Positions 21,573 through 32,560 of a stretch of DNA of 64,000 nucleotides are shown piece after piece; the first letter of the stretch is position 1, and every line of letters begins with the position of its first letter. The DNA is from Hippopus hippopus (taxonomy: Eukaryota; Mollusca; Bivalvia; Cardiida; Cardiidae): assembly GCA_946811185.2 (NCBI GenBank), contig OX328104.1, positions 17,181,352-17,245,351 on the forward strand, given 5' to 3'. The position numbers and the translations under genes were made by a program. The notes under the pieces were generated by a model. The model was not told the origin of the DNA. It did no database searches and saw only the letters and a list, made by a program, of their open reading frames with translations.

Positions 21573-22675
21573 AAAGCCCCTGTCACACTATACGGCGTTG
21601 GGATGGCGTTGTTTAATTTCCCAGAGCGCCATGAGATCGCAGGAAAAATCGGATGTTTTTCTCGAAGACGGAGATGTCACGGCGTTCTTACCACGACCAA
21701 GGCGTTGCTACGGAGCTCCTATGGCGCGTTATCGCGTTCCTACGGAGTTCTTCTTGGCGACTCTCTGCGCTCTCATGGCGCTACCACTGCGTGCTCTGCG
21801 CTTTCATGGTGCTCATACTGCGTGCACTGGGCGTTCACGGCATTCTCAAGGCGCTCACAGTACGCTGACGGCGTGACAATGAACTATGTCTGAAAAGGAA
21901 TTGTATGTATACACATTTATTCATCAATTGTTTCTTTGCTGTGGTCTCGAAAAGTCAACGGAGAATAAAACTATGCTCGTAAAAAGAAAAGGGGAAAAAG
22001 CAGGACATAAACCCAACCCTCTCAAACAGAAGCAAGTCAACCACTGTCAACTCCTCAATCATTACTAGCCCGGCTTGCTAGCGTACATCAGCCATGGTGA
22101 ACTGAATGTTTATTTGCATACTACCATATGTTCGTTTTTGTCAGACATAGACTGATGGACGCTGTAGAAGCGCCTTACAACCGCAATGATAGCCGTTGCA
22201 GCTCAGAGGAGTAGTTTTAAGAGCGCAGTGAAATAAATAACACTCCGTGTCAGCGCCGTTGATGCGCTGTATAAGCGCCGTTGACGTGCCGTATAAACAC
22301 AGCAGAGACGCGGTGACATCTCAGAGCGCGCGGTACAATCTCCATGCAAGCGCCACCGACAACCATAGCGTTCGCACTGCGATCTCTGTGCGCGCCGGCG
22401 GAGCTCCCATGGCGTTTTGGGAGATCTTACTTCGCCGCTAAGACGACCTTCCGGTGATCCCACTGTGCTTTTCACAGAACGCCGAGGGACGGCGTTTGTT
22501 TTGTGCATGCTCAAAATGCGCGCCGTCCCTCGGCGTCCTAGACGATTCCAACGCGTCTACTCGCGATGCCACTGTGTTGCTGTGACGATGCTTGCGATCG
22601 TACAGCGCGTACCTGGGCGTTCTGCATTTTTTCTTGGACGCCGTGGGATCGCCGCCCTGGTGTGACAGGGGTTTA
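21573..22675. mobile_element. GC-rich TIR element, ~1.1 kb
   Basis: Ends are inverted: AAAGCCCCTGTCACAC at 21573 and GTGTGACAGGGGTTT at 22660. Both arms (~300 bp left, ~450 bp right) are GC-rich with recurring GGCGTT/AACGCC, CTCATGGCGC and CTACGGAGTTC motifs. The middle (~21885-22140) is AT-rich. No transposase is seen, so it is non-autonomous. The terminal motif resembles CCTGTCACACT-type ends of some PIF/Harbinger elements, but I cannot confirm the superfamily. Confidence 0.7.
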
Positions 22676-22721
22676 ACACAGCAAAGATACCCGGGCGGCA
22701 TATCTAACAGTTAGACTGACC

Positions 22722-23034
22722 AGCCCGCATAGCTCAATAGGTAGAGCGTAGGACTCGTGAACGTGATGTTTCGAGTCACTTGAAGGTGTGGGTTCGATCC
22801 CCACGGCTGGCCATCTAAAATTACTAATAGTCTTTCGGATGAGACGTTAAACCGAGGTCCCGTGTGACGGTGCTATACACCGAGCACGTAAAAGAACCAG
22901 GCGTAACTTAAGATGGGTTTCGTCCTGTATCTGCACTATCCCCCGTAACAATACTAACAGCCTTCAGGGGGCGTCGTCCATATGGGCAACCGGTGGCGAC
23001 GATAAATAAACGCAAATTCAGTCAATCAACAGTT
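22722..23034 (+). mobile_element. tRNA-derived SINE, second body type
   Basis: The head GCCCGCATAGCTCAATAGGT and B-box GGGTTCGATCCCCAC form a tRNA-like unit with an enlarged anticodon/variable region. A conserved-looking central block follows (TTTCGGATGAGACGTTAAAC, CGTAAAAGAACCAGGCG). I recall this block from widespread metazoan SINEs (MetaSINE-like, not verified). It ends CAATCAAC. Confidence 0.75.
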
Positions 23035-23477
23035 AGACTCGGCCATCATCGGCAAATTCCGGCACAATCCGAACGATCACGGAAGAAGAAAAAAATAGGA
23101 TAGGGGCATTAAAAAACTGTAAAATGGACCAAAAGTTTATTTTTTTGAATGACTCGAACTTATACCAATTTAAAGAGAAATGAATAAGGTTTATGACTTT
23201 ACTTGAGATAATTTTGACTTTTTAACACAAAGAAAGAAAATTTAACAAATATGTCAGTTTTTAACTTCGGAAAATGTATTTTTCCTCTTTATTCTATATA
23301 AACCATACCTAGACTTTTAAAGTTAAAAAAGGACCAAAAGTTTTTTTTACGAAATTTATAAAACTAAGTTCATTTGAAAGAGAATAAATTGAATTTTCTT
23401 ACCTCACTTGAGATAATTTTCAATTCTGAAAATTGATGAAGTTATAAGCGTTTATATACCAAGGCCCTTCATAATTC
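23035..23477. other. Unassigned AT-rich spacer
   Basis: No gene or repeat recognised. Confidence 0.35.
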
Positions 23478-24466
23478 TATACTGACGTCCATAAAAAACG
23501 CCTCATCGAAAAAGTGCGATAGCTTTGTACATACCTATAATATATATGTCACGTTTTGCCTAACATAGAATTTTCACTTCTCTAATCTGCTGAAGCATGA
23601 AATTTCGTGCCAGTCTAAAACGTTTGCTTCAACCATGACTCATGGCACCGTTTTGCCCTACGCCCCATGCATTTTCCCCATGTGGTTATGTCGGTCAAAA
23701 TTACGCATGTGTAAACAGTAATTGATTTACAATTAAGTAGCCCAAGCAATATTTTGAAAACATCAATTTCGAAAATGTCAAGACAAAATAATGAATAAAG
23801 AGCACGTATTTTGGTCTTTCTCTAAGTGACGTTGCAAGACGCTTTAACGTTGCAAGATCAAGAATAGTGTGTCTTGTTCGACAGATAAACGAAACAGGGA
23901 GCTTGTCTGATAGACCCCGACCTGGTGCTCCGCGTGTGACGTCTGTACGGCAAGACAATTTCATCCGTCAGCGTCACTTGCGAAACCATTTTGTCACTGC
24001 GCAATCCACAACGTCGATGGTTATAGGGAATCGCGGAAGACATGTAAGTCGGAATACAGTAAGGCGACGTCTTCGGGAGCGTGGAATATTGTGCAGGCGG
24101 CCGTACCGCGGTGATGTGCTAACTGACCACCACCGTCGGGAACGTCGGCAGTGGGCTCAAAACAACATTGGAAGACGTCCACGCTATCTCCTGCGTACTC
24201 TGTGTAGGTCCATGGGACGGCGACTGCAGGCACTGATAGCAAGTCAAGGAGGCCATACACGGTATTGATGAATTTTAGGGGGTGAGTTTGTTGAAATGGC
24301 TGTTAAATTTGTGTAATCTTTAGCTAAACGCTTGTGTCATGTAATCAGTGTAGAAATATTGACAAAGTCCATTTCTAAATTACAAAATCATTCATTCGAT
24401 ATTAAATTCATGCAATATGACGCGACAGAGGGAGATGAGGCGTTTCTTATGGACGTCAGTATATAT
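23478..24466 (+). mobile_element. Tc1/mariner-like element with internal deletion
   Basis: Terminal inverted repeats are TACTGACGTCCATAAAAAAC at 23480 and GTTTCTTATGGACGTCAGTA ending near 24461, with a TA on each outer side. The ~985 bp element holds the transposase remnant at 23774-24268. A full Tc1-type element would be larger, so ~0.6-0.7 kb of the coding region is probably missing. Confidence 0.8.
23774..24268 (+). pseudogene. Tc1-type transposase, catalytic core deleted
   Basis: The frame is broken near the start (in-frame stops and a frameshift before about 23830), then open to the stop at 24268. Seen in order: a helix-turn-helix (SDVARRFNVARSRIV), a GRPR-like linker (SDRPRPGAPR), and a second helix-turn-helix region (HVSRNTVRRRLRERGI, RRPYRGDVL). 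It then passes directly from ERRQWAQNNI to a Tc1-type C-terminus (SMGRRLQALIASQGGHTRY and stop). The DDE/D catalytic segment is absent, so it cannot be a working transposase. The retained part would bind DNA if expressed. The frame has no in-frame start at a family-typical position. Confidence 0.8.
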
Positions 24467-25112
24467 AAAAAAATACAGGTAAAATAGGCAGATATCGATT
24501 TTTGTGGTATTTGTCGAAGACAATACCACTATGAGTTCAATATTGAATTTTGAAGACCATGTATCGTATTTTGTGCAAAGCCGAAGGAAATAAACCCAAT
24601 TAAACTCAATTTTTCTCAGACAAATGAGTTTTTCGGTAGCACTCAGATATGTAATTGGAAATGGCATGTTAAAATACACTGGGTGAGGCTATCGATCGTG
24701 GAAATACTAATTTTTAATTGAAAATAGCTTCACTCGCTCATAGCCTTCTATTAGAGCAATGATACAAAATTTGTCTACTGATCGTTTGGTCCTGGGTTTT
24801 TTCGTTCCAAAACCAGTTCGTCCCATGGCTTGTTCATCCCATGATTGCGCGCTACTCCATTTGATTGGGCATGCATATTTATAGATCGCAATAATTGATT
24901 GTAAAGTTGGGAATTAAATGTTAACGGCCAAAGATATTTCAAAATCATAGTTTTCAGGTACAAACTTAATTTTATTCGATATATTCACATGGTTTCTCCC
25001 TCTATCCATCATGCATCCTACTGTCAAGGGACGTTACGCCCGACTCCTCCTTATGATCAAAGGGAGACCACCAATACACAAATAATCCTAACTTTGTCAT
25101 TAGTACTCTCCC
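24467..25112. other. Unassigned spacer
   Basis: No gene recognised. TTCGTTCC and GTTCGTCCCATGG-like short repeats lie near 24800. Confidence 0.35.
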
Positions 25113-25340
25113 TTAACCCTTTCCCAAACAATCCCTGGTTTTCACGGCCCTGAAAAAGAAGCCTTTTGAAAACATCGTGAGAAAAGGAGAAAATGCTGGT
25201 AATCAGCATTTTCTCCTTTCCCCACAATGTTTTCTACCCTCCCGGAACAAATTTCATTTTTTGAGTCACATTAATTTTGTCGTCTGCAAATGCTTTCAAT
25301 TTGGACCAGTCTAAAATTTTGTCATTTGGTAAAGAGTTAA
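25113..25340. mobile_element. Family A MITE, TTAA to TTAA, 228 bp
   Basis: Starts TTAACCCTTTCCCAAACAAT and ends TTTGGTAAAGAGTTAA. The hairpin GGAGAAAATGCTGGTAATCA is intact. It is a good reference copy. Confidence 0.9.
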
Positions 25341-25601
25341 ACCAAAAAGGTATTCATTTGCTTAGTAGGTTGACTTTCAAGCCAATATTTGAATAACATT
25401 TCTCTTTTTCTTTCAAATTATTAATTCCACACAATGGCTTCCTTGACAAATACCACTTCAGCGTTCTCAACGCTTTGATTACATGTCCGCGAAAGTTGGC
25501 TATGATTAAATCTCCCTTATATAGAGCGCGGCTTTTGGTTATCATTATATTCTTTTGTTCTTCTAATTTGAATAGTTTCTTCAAATATCATCAAATAACA
25601 T

Positions 25602-25816
25602 ATTAACCTTTCTCTTGCTAAATAAGTGAAATGAAATTTTCAAGCCGATGGTAAAAACTAAAGTTTTGCTTTTTCAAAGGTTTTTTGTGTCGGAAAGATA
25701 TCTACTTAACGGACAGTTTAGATCCAAGATCAGACTGCAAATTCTGTGCAGTCTGATCTTGATCTACACCGCCCGCAAAAGGTCAGTGAATAGCGCTTAG
25801 GAGCCTAAGGGTTAAG
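25602..25816. mobile_element. Family B MITE, near full length
   Basis: Left end ATTAACCTTTCTCTTGC, core AGACTGCAAATTCTGTGCAG, right end GAGCCTAAGGGTTAA. It suggests a length of ~215 bp with TTAA at both ends, as in family A. Confidence 0.8.
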
Positions 25817-26240
25817 ATCGGACCGTTACCAAGGTAACGGTGGATTAACCAGTGTTCGAAATCTACTCATAGCTGTCTAGGGGAAATGATAAGGCTCAAA
25901 TGATTCTAGGGTATCAAGAAGTGTTGCCCGAAATCAGACTGCTGATACGTGCAGGCTGATCGGTGTATACTATGCCACATGTGGTCTCTCTTGATCTACA
26001 ATGTCCGTAAGTGATGCTTTATGCCTTAACACACAGCCATTCGCCAAAACTTTAGACTTGTCCAATGCGAAAGCATGTGCTGACTAAAGAAGTAATTATG
26101 CTTTAAATGACTAAATTTGTCTTCGACGGAACAGAAAACATTCTAGAAAACGGACCTGGTTACCAGCAACTACTCCTTTACCCACACTGTTTTCAGAATT
26201 CTTCTCCATAAAGGTAGTTAAAGTACTGGGTCGTTGATAA
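25817..26240. mobile_element. Decayed family B and family A pair
   Basis: About 25925-26012: GAAATCAGACTGCTGATACG...TGATCTACAATGTCCG (B). About 26035-26240: AAACTTTAGACTTGTCC, GGTTACCAGCA, CACACTGTTTTCAG (A). A small palindrome ACCGTTACCAAGGTAACGGT lies at 25829-25848. Confidence 0.5.
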
Positions 26241-26325
26241 AGATAGGATTCATTTCAGCAATAATTGTTAAATTCATTTGCTTGAATTGGATATTTGAAC
26301 GACTGCATAATTATCCGTGACATTA

Positions 26326-26912
26326 TAGGTTATTCCACTTGTATGGGGATATCTTGTGTTTTATCCTGTCACCTTCTACAATTTCCACCCGATAACAGGG
26401 TGCCGTATATTTTTTTTTGATATCCGTCAGTTGGTCACGTGACCGCTAAGTGCGCACCTGCTAACTGGGACTACTTTCAACCAAGCGTCTTCCTGTTGTA
26501 ATGAATTAATCAATCGCTAGCGAATACTTTTGCTCGTTTAATTCATAGTCTCTTATGTTAAACACATTGTCTTCTTCGCCAAATTATTTTTCTGCAGATA
26601 TACGTCACGTTTAATAATGATGACGTAGCCAATATCATTCATGACGTCATTATTGCAGCTGCATATCCAGAGGGTTTTGTAAACACGGTTCTTCCTTTTT
26701 TAAAGTTTCTCATAGATCTAGTAAGAAAGATGCCTTCGGCTCACCAGATAAATTCCTCCGCCTTGCCCGATAAACTTAACCCATCCAAGACACCAACCAT
26801 CTATTCTCTATGAACGAGTTCTTTTGGTAGAGGTGCCCTCGCAAGCTCGGGCAACTCTACCAAAAGAACGAGCTCAACACAATATATCCCCATACAAGTG
26901 CAATAACCTTTT
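26326..26912. mobile_element. Inverted-repeat element, ~585 bp
   Basis: GGTTATTCCACTTGTATGGG at 26328 pairs with CCCATACAAGTGCAATAACC ending near 26909. Inside, GAGTTCTTTTGGTAGAGG pairs with CTCTACCAAAAGAACGAGC at 26817-26872 as a second hairpin. GTCACGTGAC and two TGACGTCA-like sites are present. No coding region. Confidence 0.65.
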
Positions 26913-27117
26913 TATTATATACTTTGATATTGTTTACATAATTTCCCGTGATTTAACAGTGTTTTCATCGAATTCGTAGATCTATCTTTTTAAAAACAGC
27001 CTTATTTATTAAAAAAGCGACGAGAAATTTGTTTCGTCGCCATACCGTGCTTTTGCGGAATTTTCAACATTGGCTTTTGATGACGTCACCGTTGCTAGGG
27101 GTGTGTAAACAAACAAG

Positions 27118-27180
27118 ATGGCGACCGAGGATCCTTTTTCATCGCTTGATAATTTCATCGTCGATAAACATGTTCGATAG
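27118..27180 (+). other. Short ORF at a YY1-like ATG, possible first exon
   Basis: ACAAGATGGCGACC is a strong start context (YY1-like AAGATGGCG). It opens a 20-codon frame beginning MATEDPFSSLDN and ending at TAG 27178-27180. A donor-like CAT/GTTCGA occurs inside. No downstream exons were recognised, so it may be a lone promoter-like motif or the first exon of an unseen gene. Confidence 0.25.
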
Positions 27181-27404
27181 ACAAATTTTTCATAACTTTG
27201 TAGTGACTATTAATCGGGAAGCAACCATTCTGCTTATTTTTCATGTTTTGGTTAAGTACTATGCATGGAAAAGTTTGTAAAATGTGATGTCTAACGATGC
27301 AATTTATGATAATGGCGGTTCATATTTTGATTTTTGGAGAAATGGCGGGTTTTAAAATAGTTCCGTACTTAGCAAAGCACGTGAAAAAAGCTCTAAAGTA
27401 TGTA

Positions 27405-27450
27405 ATATCAAAGTATGCAATATGGAAAAATATTGCATACTTTCATCCAG
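27405..27450. repeat. Small hairpin
   Basis: AAGTATGCAATAT pairs with ATATTGCATACTT across GGAAAA. Confidence 0.6.
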
Positions 27451-27569
27451 TGCAAATACATGGGGACAATATCAAAGTATATAGTAAGTCCTACTATTTG
27501 CAACGTGACGTTGTACTTTCTTGTTCATGGGTCATGAAACTCGTTACCACGTAATCCCGAGTTTTCCGT

Positions 27570-27800
27570 TTATCTATCGTCGCCACCAGCTGCCCATATG
27601 GACGAGCCTTCAGATGGTTGTTAGTTGTGTTACGGGGGACAGTGCAAGATACAGGACGAAACCCACCTTAAGTTACGCCTGGTTCTGGTGTAAAGCACCG
27701 TCACACAGGAACTCGGTTTAACGTCTCATCCGAAAAAACAATTAGCATTCTATCATGGCAAGACGTGAGGTTCGAACCCACACCCTTAGATGGCTCAAGA
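27570..27800 (-). mobile_element. SINE of the 22722 type, reverse strand, 5' truncated
   Basis: Contains the reverse complement of the same central block (GTTTAACGTCTCATCCGAAA, CGCCTGGTTCTGG) and of GTGGGTTCGAACC. The tRNA-like head is mostly missing. Confidence 0.7.
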
Positions 27801-27814
27801 CTTGAAGTTTACAC

Positions 27815-28205
27815 GACCCCTGAGTTTTAACGACCCTTTGGAAGAATTTTGGAAACATTGTGGGAAAAGAAGAAAATGCTGGTATTCTTTAAAAGACAAA
27901 ATTCTACCATTCACTATCATGTCTACAAATGCTTTTAATTTGGGCAAACCTTACAGTTTGCAATCGGGAGAGTTAAGGGGAGGTAATAAAATTAATAGGC
28001 ATTGTTTTCTTCACTAAAACCTGTGATGAGAAATGTTTAACTAGTTTCCACAAAAAAGGTTTTCGAACTCAAGAAATATCACTCTGTTAAATCTCTGCCT
28101 CCATAGCGCAACTATAAGACCGTTTGTGGATGGTGTAGGTTGAGATCGGACTGCACGAAACAACGCAATCTGATCTTGTGTCTGCATTGTCCGGTTAGAC
28201 GAGTT
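27815..28205. mobile_element. Partial family A and decayed family B
   Basis: 27815-27990 lacks the right half of the A hairpin (GAAGAAAATGCTGG then AAAAGACAAAATTC). 28115-28205 has GATCGGACTGCACGAAACAA with AATCTGATCTTGTG (B). Confidence 0.6.
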
Positions 28206-28394
28206 TTTCTTACGGAAAAACCAGCTCTGAAGTAACATTATACTTATGATGTTTTCATATGCTGAAAATGTTTGTTTGATTAATATAGTTGTTTACATAT
28301 TCAACCAAAACTACCCTCTAGATCTATATGTATAGTAAAGCGGCACTAGTGTGTCACAGGGAAAGATCCAAAAAGAAGGGGTTTGATGCAGAAA

Positions 28395-28668
28395 TATACA
28401 TGCGCCATGCTCTGTGAAAAGGGGGCTTTATGCATCTGCAAAAAGTATCGACTCAGATCGGCCTGCGCAGCCCGTGCAGGCTGACCTGGGTCGATACTTT
28501 TTTTGCCATTGGTCAATGTTTTGCATGGTAAAGGACTTTCTACCTCCAATTCCAGTAGATTGCCAGAAAAAAAAAACCGGATTTTATTGATCCATAGTTA
28601 TGTGATGACTTGATTGGTATAAGGTATTACAGAAATGCATTCAACCCCCATTTCCAAGGGTGCGGTTC
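28395..28668. mobile_element. Family C MITE (copy 6)
   Basis: GCCATGCTCTGTGAAAAGGG at the left. Hairpin CAGATCGGCCTGCGCAGCCC/GTGCAGGCTGACCTGG. Confidence 0.8.
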
Positions 28669-29334
28669 ATATATACATAAGAGAAAAAAAAAAACTTAAA
28701 GTAGTAGAACCCTAATGGAAAACAGCTATTTCCACTATAATATTATCCTACAAAATTAGCTCTGATTAAAAATGAGTATTATTGTACTACTTTAACCGAG
28801 CCACTTCTTCCTTTTTTTCCTTCTTAGAATTATCATTTATAAATCTAAAACCACCTTGTTCTCATTACAAAGGGAGATACTAATTACCTCCCTTTTCAGA
28901 AAACTAACATAAGTAACAACAAATAATTTCAAGATAGACGTCAAAGGAATTTCTGGTCGGTTAAAAATGTGCCAAAGCATTATATCAGTATAAATTCTTA
29001 TATATCAACTAACAAGAAATCTTATTCCAGGTTGCATTAGGGTTAGGGGTCTACTACCTTAAACCAGTCTTATAAACGATAAACTACATTTCTAAATATA
29101 CAAATACAATAACTTAAAAGTTCAAACTACCGGTTCTGTGTTGTGGTTTTGAACTGTTTGTTTATATACAAATGACACAATACCGCCGTGTTAGTATACC
29201 TCTGCAAGTTGACAGTGACTTATAGGCCCAGGGCGGCGGCCATACATTTGTCAACAGTATTATACGGTTTTGGTTTTTGTCATTTTGTACACAAGTCACT
29301 TCAACACGCCAGTAATCCCTTCAGCCCAAAAGAC
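28669..29334. other. Unassigned AT-rich spacer
   Basis: No gene or shared repeat recognised. Short A/T runs only. Confidence 0.35.
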
Positions 29335-29690
29335 GAAAAGACAGGCTTTTGCGGACGGCATAGATCAAGATCAGACTGCACAGAACGTGCAGTCTGATCT
29401 TGGATCCATACCGTCCGCTTGTGATGTCAAACCTATAAACAAAAAAAAATATGTTCGAGTTTCAGTGAATAGTGTTTTATTCGTTAAAAAATATCGAGCT
29501 TTATATACATTGGTAGGCTTTTGCGGACGGCAGAGGTCAAGATCAGACTGCACAGAACGTGCTGTCTAATCTTGGATCTATACCGTCCGCATGTGATGTC
29601 AAGCCTGTAAGAAAAAAAAACGTGTTCGAGTTTCAGAGAATCGTATCTATTCACTGAAAAATATTGATTTTTTTTATACATTTGGCGCTG
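29335..29690 (+). repeat. Family B variant duplicated in tandem, 172 bp offset
   Basis: GGCTTTTGCGGACGGCA starts at 29344 and 29516. Each is followed by CAAGATCAGACTGCACAGAA, an A-run and CGAGTTTCAG. Confidence 0.75.
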
Positions 29691-29697
29691 AGGCAAT

Positions 29698-29896
29698 TTA
29701 CCCTTTACCAAAAAAGCTCGAGTTTTAACGACCCCAAGAAAGGAAGCTTTTGAAAACACTGTGGAAAAAAGAGAATGTGTTGGTAGCTTTTTACCCTATG
29801 AAAGACCAATTTCATGTTTTGAGTAACATATACTTTGTCGTCTGCGAGTGGTTTCAATTTGGAATAGTCTAAAATTGTGTCGTTTAGTAAAAAGTT
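29698..29896. mobile_element. Family A MITE, hairpin mostly lost
   Basis: TTTACCCTTTACCAAAAAAG at the left and GTCGTTTAGTAAAAAGTTAA at the right. The central right arm is deleted. Confidence 0.65.
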
Positions 29897-29944
29897 AACT
29901 ATGTTTAACCATAGGCCTCTGAAACTCCATTGGTCTATCAAGGG

Positions 29945-30110
29945 GTAACGAAATTTTCAATATCGGACACCGTTACTATAAATAGCACATTGGGGATTCC
30001 CTCTGTATCGTATATAGTAAGACAACTTGTCTTACTATATACGATATAGAGGGAGTCACCAATGTGCTATTTATAGAAACAGTGTTGACGAAAATTTGAA
30101 TATATATTCC
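29945..30110. mobile_element. Large perfect-looking palindrome
   Basis: TATAAATAGCACATTGG at 29979 pairs with CCAATGTGCTATTTATA ending near 30076. CGTATATAGTAAGACAA pairs with TTGTCTTACTATATACG around the centre near 30023. Arms are ~45 bp with few mismatches. A partial repeat of the outer arm (CACCAATGTGCTATAAG) lies at 30128. Confidence 0.7.
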
Positions 30111-30237
30111 GTGATATACAGGCGATGCACCAATGTGCTATAAGTGTTCGATGATCGACCAAGGACAATTTTAGTGTTCCGTGATAGACCAATAGAGATT
30201 CAAAGGCCTGTGGTTTGACTTTCAGACGATAAAAATG

Positions 30238-30463
30238 GGTATTCGATTCTCATCCAAACGACAAATATTTAGCCTTGTCCAAATTCAAAGCATTTTTCAT
30301 ACGACAAATCAACTGTGGCTTAAATGTCTTAGAAGGGTAGAAAACATTGTGGGAAAAGGAGAAAATGCTGGTTACCAGCATTTTCTCTTTTTTCCACAAT
30401 GTTTTCAAAAGTATTCTTTCTTGGGCTCTTTTGAATTCGGGATTGTGTGGTATAAAGAGTTAA
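30238..30463. mobile_element. Family A MITE
   Basis: CAAACGACAAATATTTAGCC at the left. Hairpin GGAGAAAATGCTGGTTACCA. Ends ATAAAGAGTTAA. Confidence 0.85.
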
Positions 30464-30525
30464 AACGAAGGAGAAAGGGTTATTCACCTCGTTAACGCAC
30501 AAAATACCACTTATTAGGTAGAATA

Positions 30526-30834
30526 TTTGGTTGTATGGTTTTTTAAACGCCGTTTTCATCATTATATCAGTTACATCGCGGCGGCTAGTGCACCTATCCA
30601 TGCTTTCCTGGAGACTGTTTTACCATTTTTCTTCAAAAAGGTACTGGCTGCTTTCTCACATAAACATTGTCGGAAAAAAAAAAAAAAAAAACTATCAGCG
30701 GTGAAAGAGGAATGAATGCTGATGCAATGACTATCATCAATCCTCGGAAAGAAATTTGCCGAGCTAGGGATTCGACACAATGACCCCGTGGTTTCAATTC
30801 ATGTACGTTACCGACTGAGCCAGGGACTCGGCAC
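30526..30834 (-). mobile_element. SINE type 1, reverse strand
   Basis: TTGTATGGTTTTTTAAACGCC at the 3' end, ATCGCGGCGGCTAGTGCACC, and the tRNA-like head ending ACTCGGC near 30832. An A-run (30678-30692) is expanded inside the body. Confidence 0.8.
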
Positions 30835-31019
30835 TTGTTAGATAATTGGCAGCTTTTGGAAAAGTAAAAGAACAGGAGGAACAGCCTATAACGAGAATCT
30901 GCTCAACACAGTTTAAGAAAGCTGTATATCTTTCCGTCAGATGTTTTCACTCTAAATTCACGACTGTACAAAAATTGGTTAACTAATACGAATATTAGGA
31001 GAGTCAACAAGGAATACTT

Positions 31020-31420
31020 TTTCAGCACCAAACGACAAAATTTTAGACTAGCCCAAATGGAAAGATTTTGCAGACGACAAATAAAAGTGAATCAAAACTA
31101 GAACTTTGCTTTTTGGAAGGGTAGTAAACATTGTGGGACAAGGAGAAAATGCTGGTTACTAGCATTTTCTCCTTTTCCCACAATGTTTTCAAAAGGCTTC
31201 GTTAAAACTCTGGATTATTTGGTAAACTCAACCGCTTGTGAAGGCTGAAAGAAAAATCCACTAAAACACAGAAAGAATTTTGCCATCGCTTGATGCAACA
31301 AGCGAAATATGTGCATCAACAACTGGAACAGGTAAGTCAAAGATCAGACAATACGTTCATTTTCAGTGTGATCTAGATCTGTACCGTTCACAAAAGCCTT
31401 TGCTTTCAACTGTGACTGAA
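31020..31420. mobile_element. Family A MITE followed by a decayed family B core
   Basis: 31020-31232: CCAAACGACAAAATTTTAGA, hairpin GGAGAAAATGCTGGTTACTA. 31320-31420: AAGATCAGACAATACGTTCA and CAGTGTGATCTAGATC. Confidence 0.7.
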
Positions 31421-31529
31421 AGGGCTACGCTCACCAGCATTTAATTAGATCTACGCTTTTTATAGGTATTCAATTAAAACTCTTCATAACAAAGAATGCA
31501 CACGTATAGTGGCATAGATGTGCCATCAC

Positions 31530-31901
31530 TTAAAGGCCCAGTAGAGACCAATATATCAAAGAAGGTGTCATAATACATTTAAATCATACCATTTAAAAGT
31601 ATGGAAAATATAATGAAGATGACGGTCTACTATTGTGTGGTCGAGCCATGTGTTAATCTCTGGCAGAAAAAAAAAAGAAATTTAAAAATCAGGCAAAAAG
31701 TAAACAAAAGACACAGCTACCTGGCAGGTTTTAACCTAGTTTTAAAATTAATTTCTCTGTCAGCGACTAACCCTTGGATCGACCGTACAATGACAGACTG
31801 TCATCTACACAATAATTTCCACACTTTTAAATGGTATGATTTAAATTTAAATGCATTTAAACACCCGCTTTGTTTACTTTTGGCCTTTATTGTTACTTTA
31901 A
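31530..31901 (-). mobile_element. Family F MITE (copy 5), opposite orientation
   Basis: Starts TTAAAGGCCCAGTAG and ends TTATTGTTACTTTAA, the mirror of copies 1, 3 and 4. Its long open frame (MENIMKM... through 32005) is an accident of the element, and reverse copies elsewhere give similar peptides. Confidence 0.85.
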
Positions 31902-32320
31902 TTCATGAAAATGGCGGATATTCTTTGCGAAATTTACGGCGGATTTCACCTTATTCTACAAATATCTTGATAACTTTATTTTCTTTTAACGACACCAAAA
32001 AATAACATTATCTTTTTCCCTATTATTACTCTGAATTGCCATCTATAACTAACTTTCGTAATTATCATTTAGAACGCCCCGGCCACTCTTTAGCAAAAAG
32101 GTATTGATTGCAAAGTCAACCGATATGTTCCGAATGGGTAACAAATCTAAAAATAGTAAGGGCATACTTTGGAATCCTTTTGTACATATCTCTATAAATG
32201 TTTGTAAACATATTGATCGCAACGAGCAAAGGACATCGATATTTTCATAATTCTGGATGAAATTATATGGTTTGAACAGTTAAAATCAAGTTCAATCACT
32301 TATCCAACAATATCATCTTT
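31902..32320. other. Unassigned spacer
   Basis: No gene or repeat recognised. Confidence 0.35.
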
Positions 32321-32324
32321 AAAC

Positions 32325-32560
32325 GACATTAATGAAGAAATCTTTTAAAAACATTGTGCCTGGTAAAGGAGAAAATGTTGGTGACCGGCATTTTCTCCTT
32401 TCTCAACAATGTTTTCTGGATGAATTAACGAATGAATGTTCACCTTCAAGGCGCATAGACAATGTTTTCTAACCTCCCGAAAACAAATTCAATCATTTGG
32501 ACCGTGTCCAATTTTTCGTGTACAAAAGCCTGTAAGTTTGACGTCTAGTATACCATTAAG
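32325..32560. mobile_element. Family A MITE, rearranged
   Basis: GGAGAAAATGTTGGTGACCG hairpin. Two copies of the AATGTTTTCT outer stem (near 32407 and 32461) imply a local duplication. Confidence 0.6.

Noticed and set aside
21522..22701. Overlapping 70-123 codon frames in the GC-rich segment
   Set aside because: High GC lowers stop frequency. The segment is a TIR element with inverted arms and no recognisable domain.
27029..27721. Overlapping short + strand frames as one gene
   Set aside because: No shared domain or splice-consistent phases. The last part is a reverse-strand SINE.
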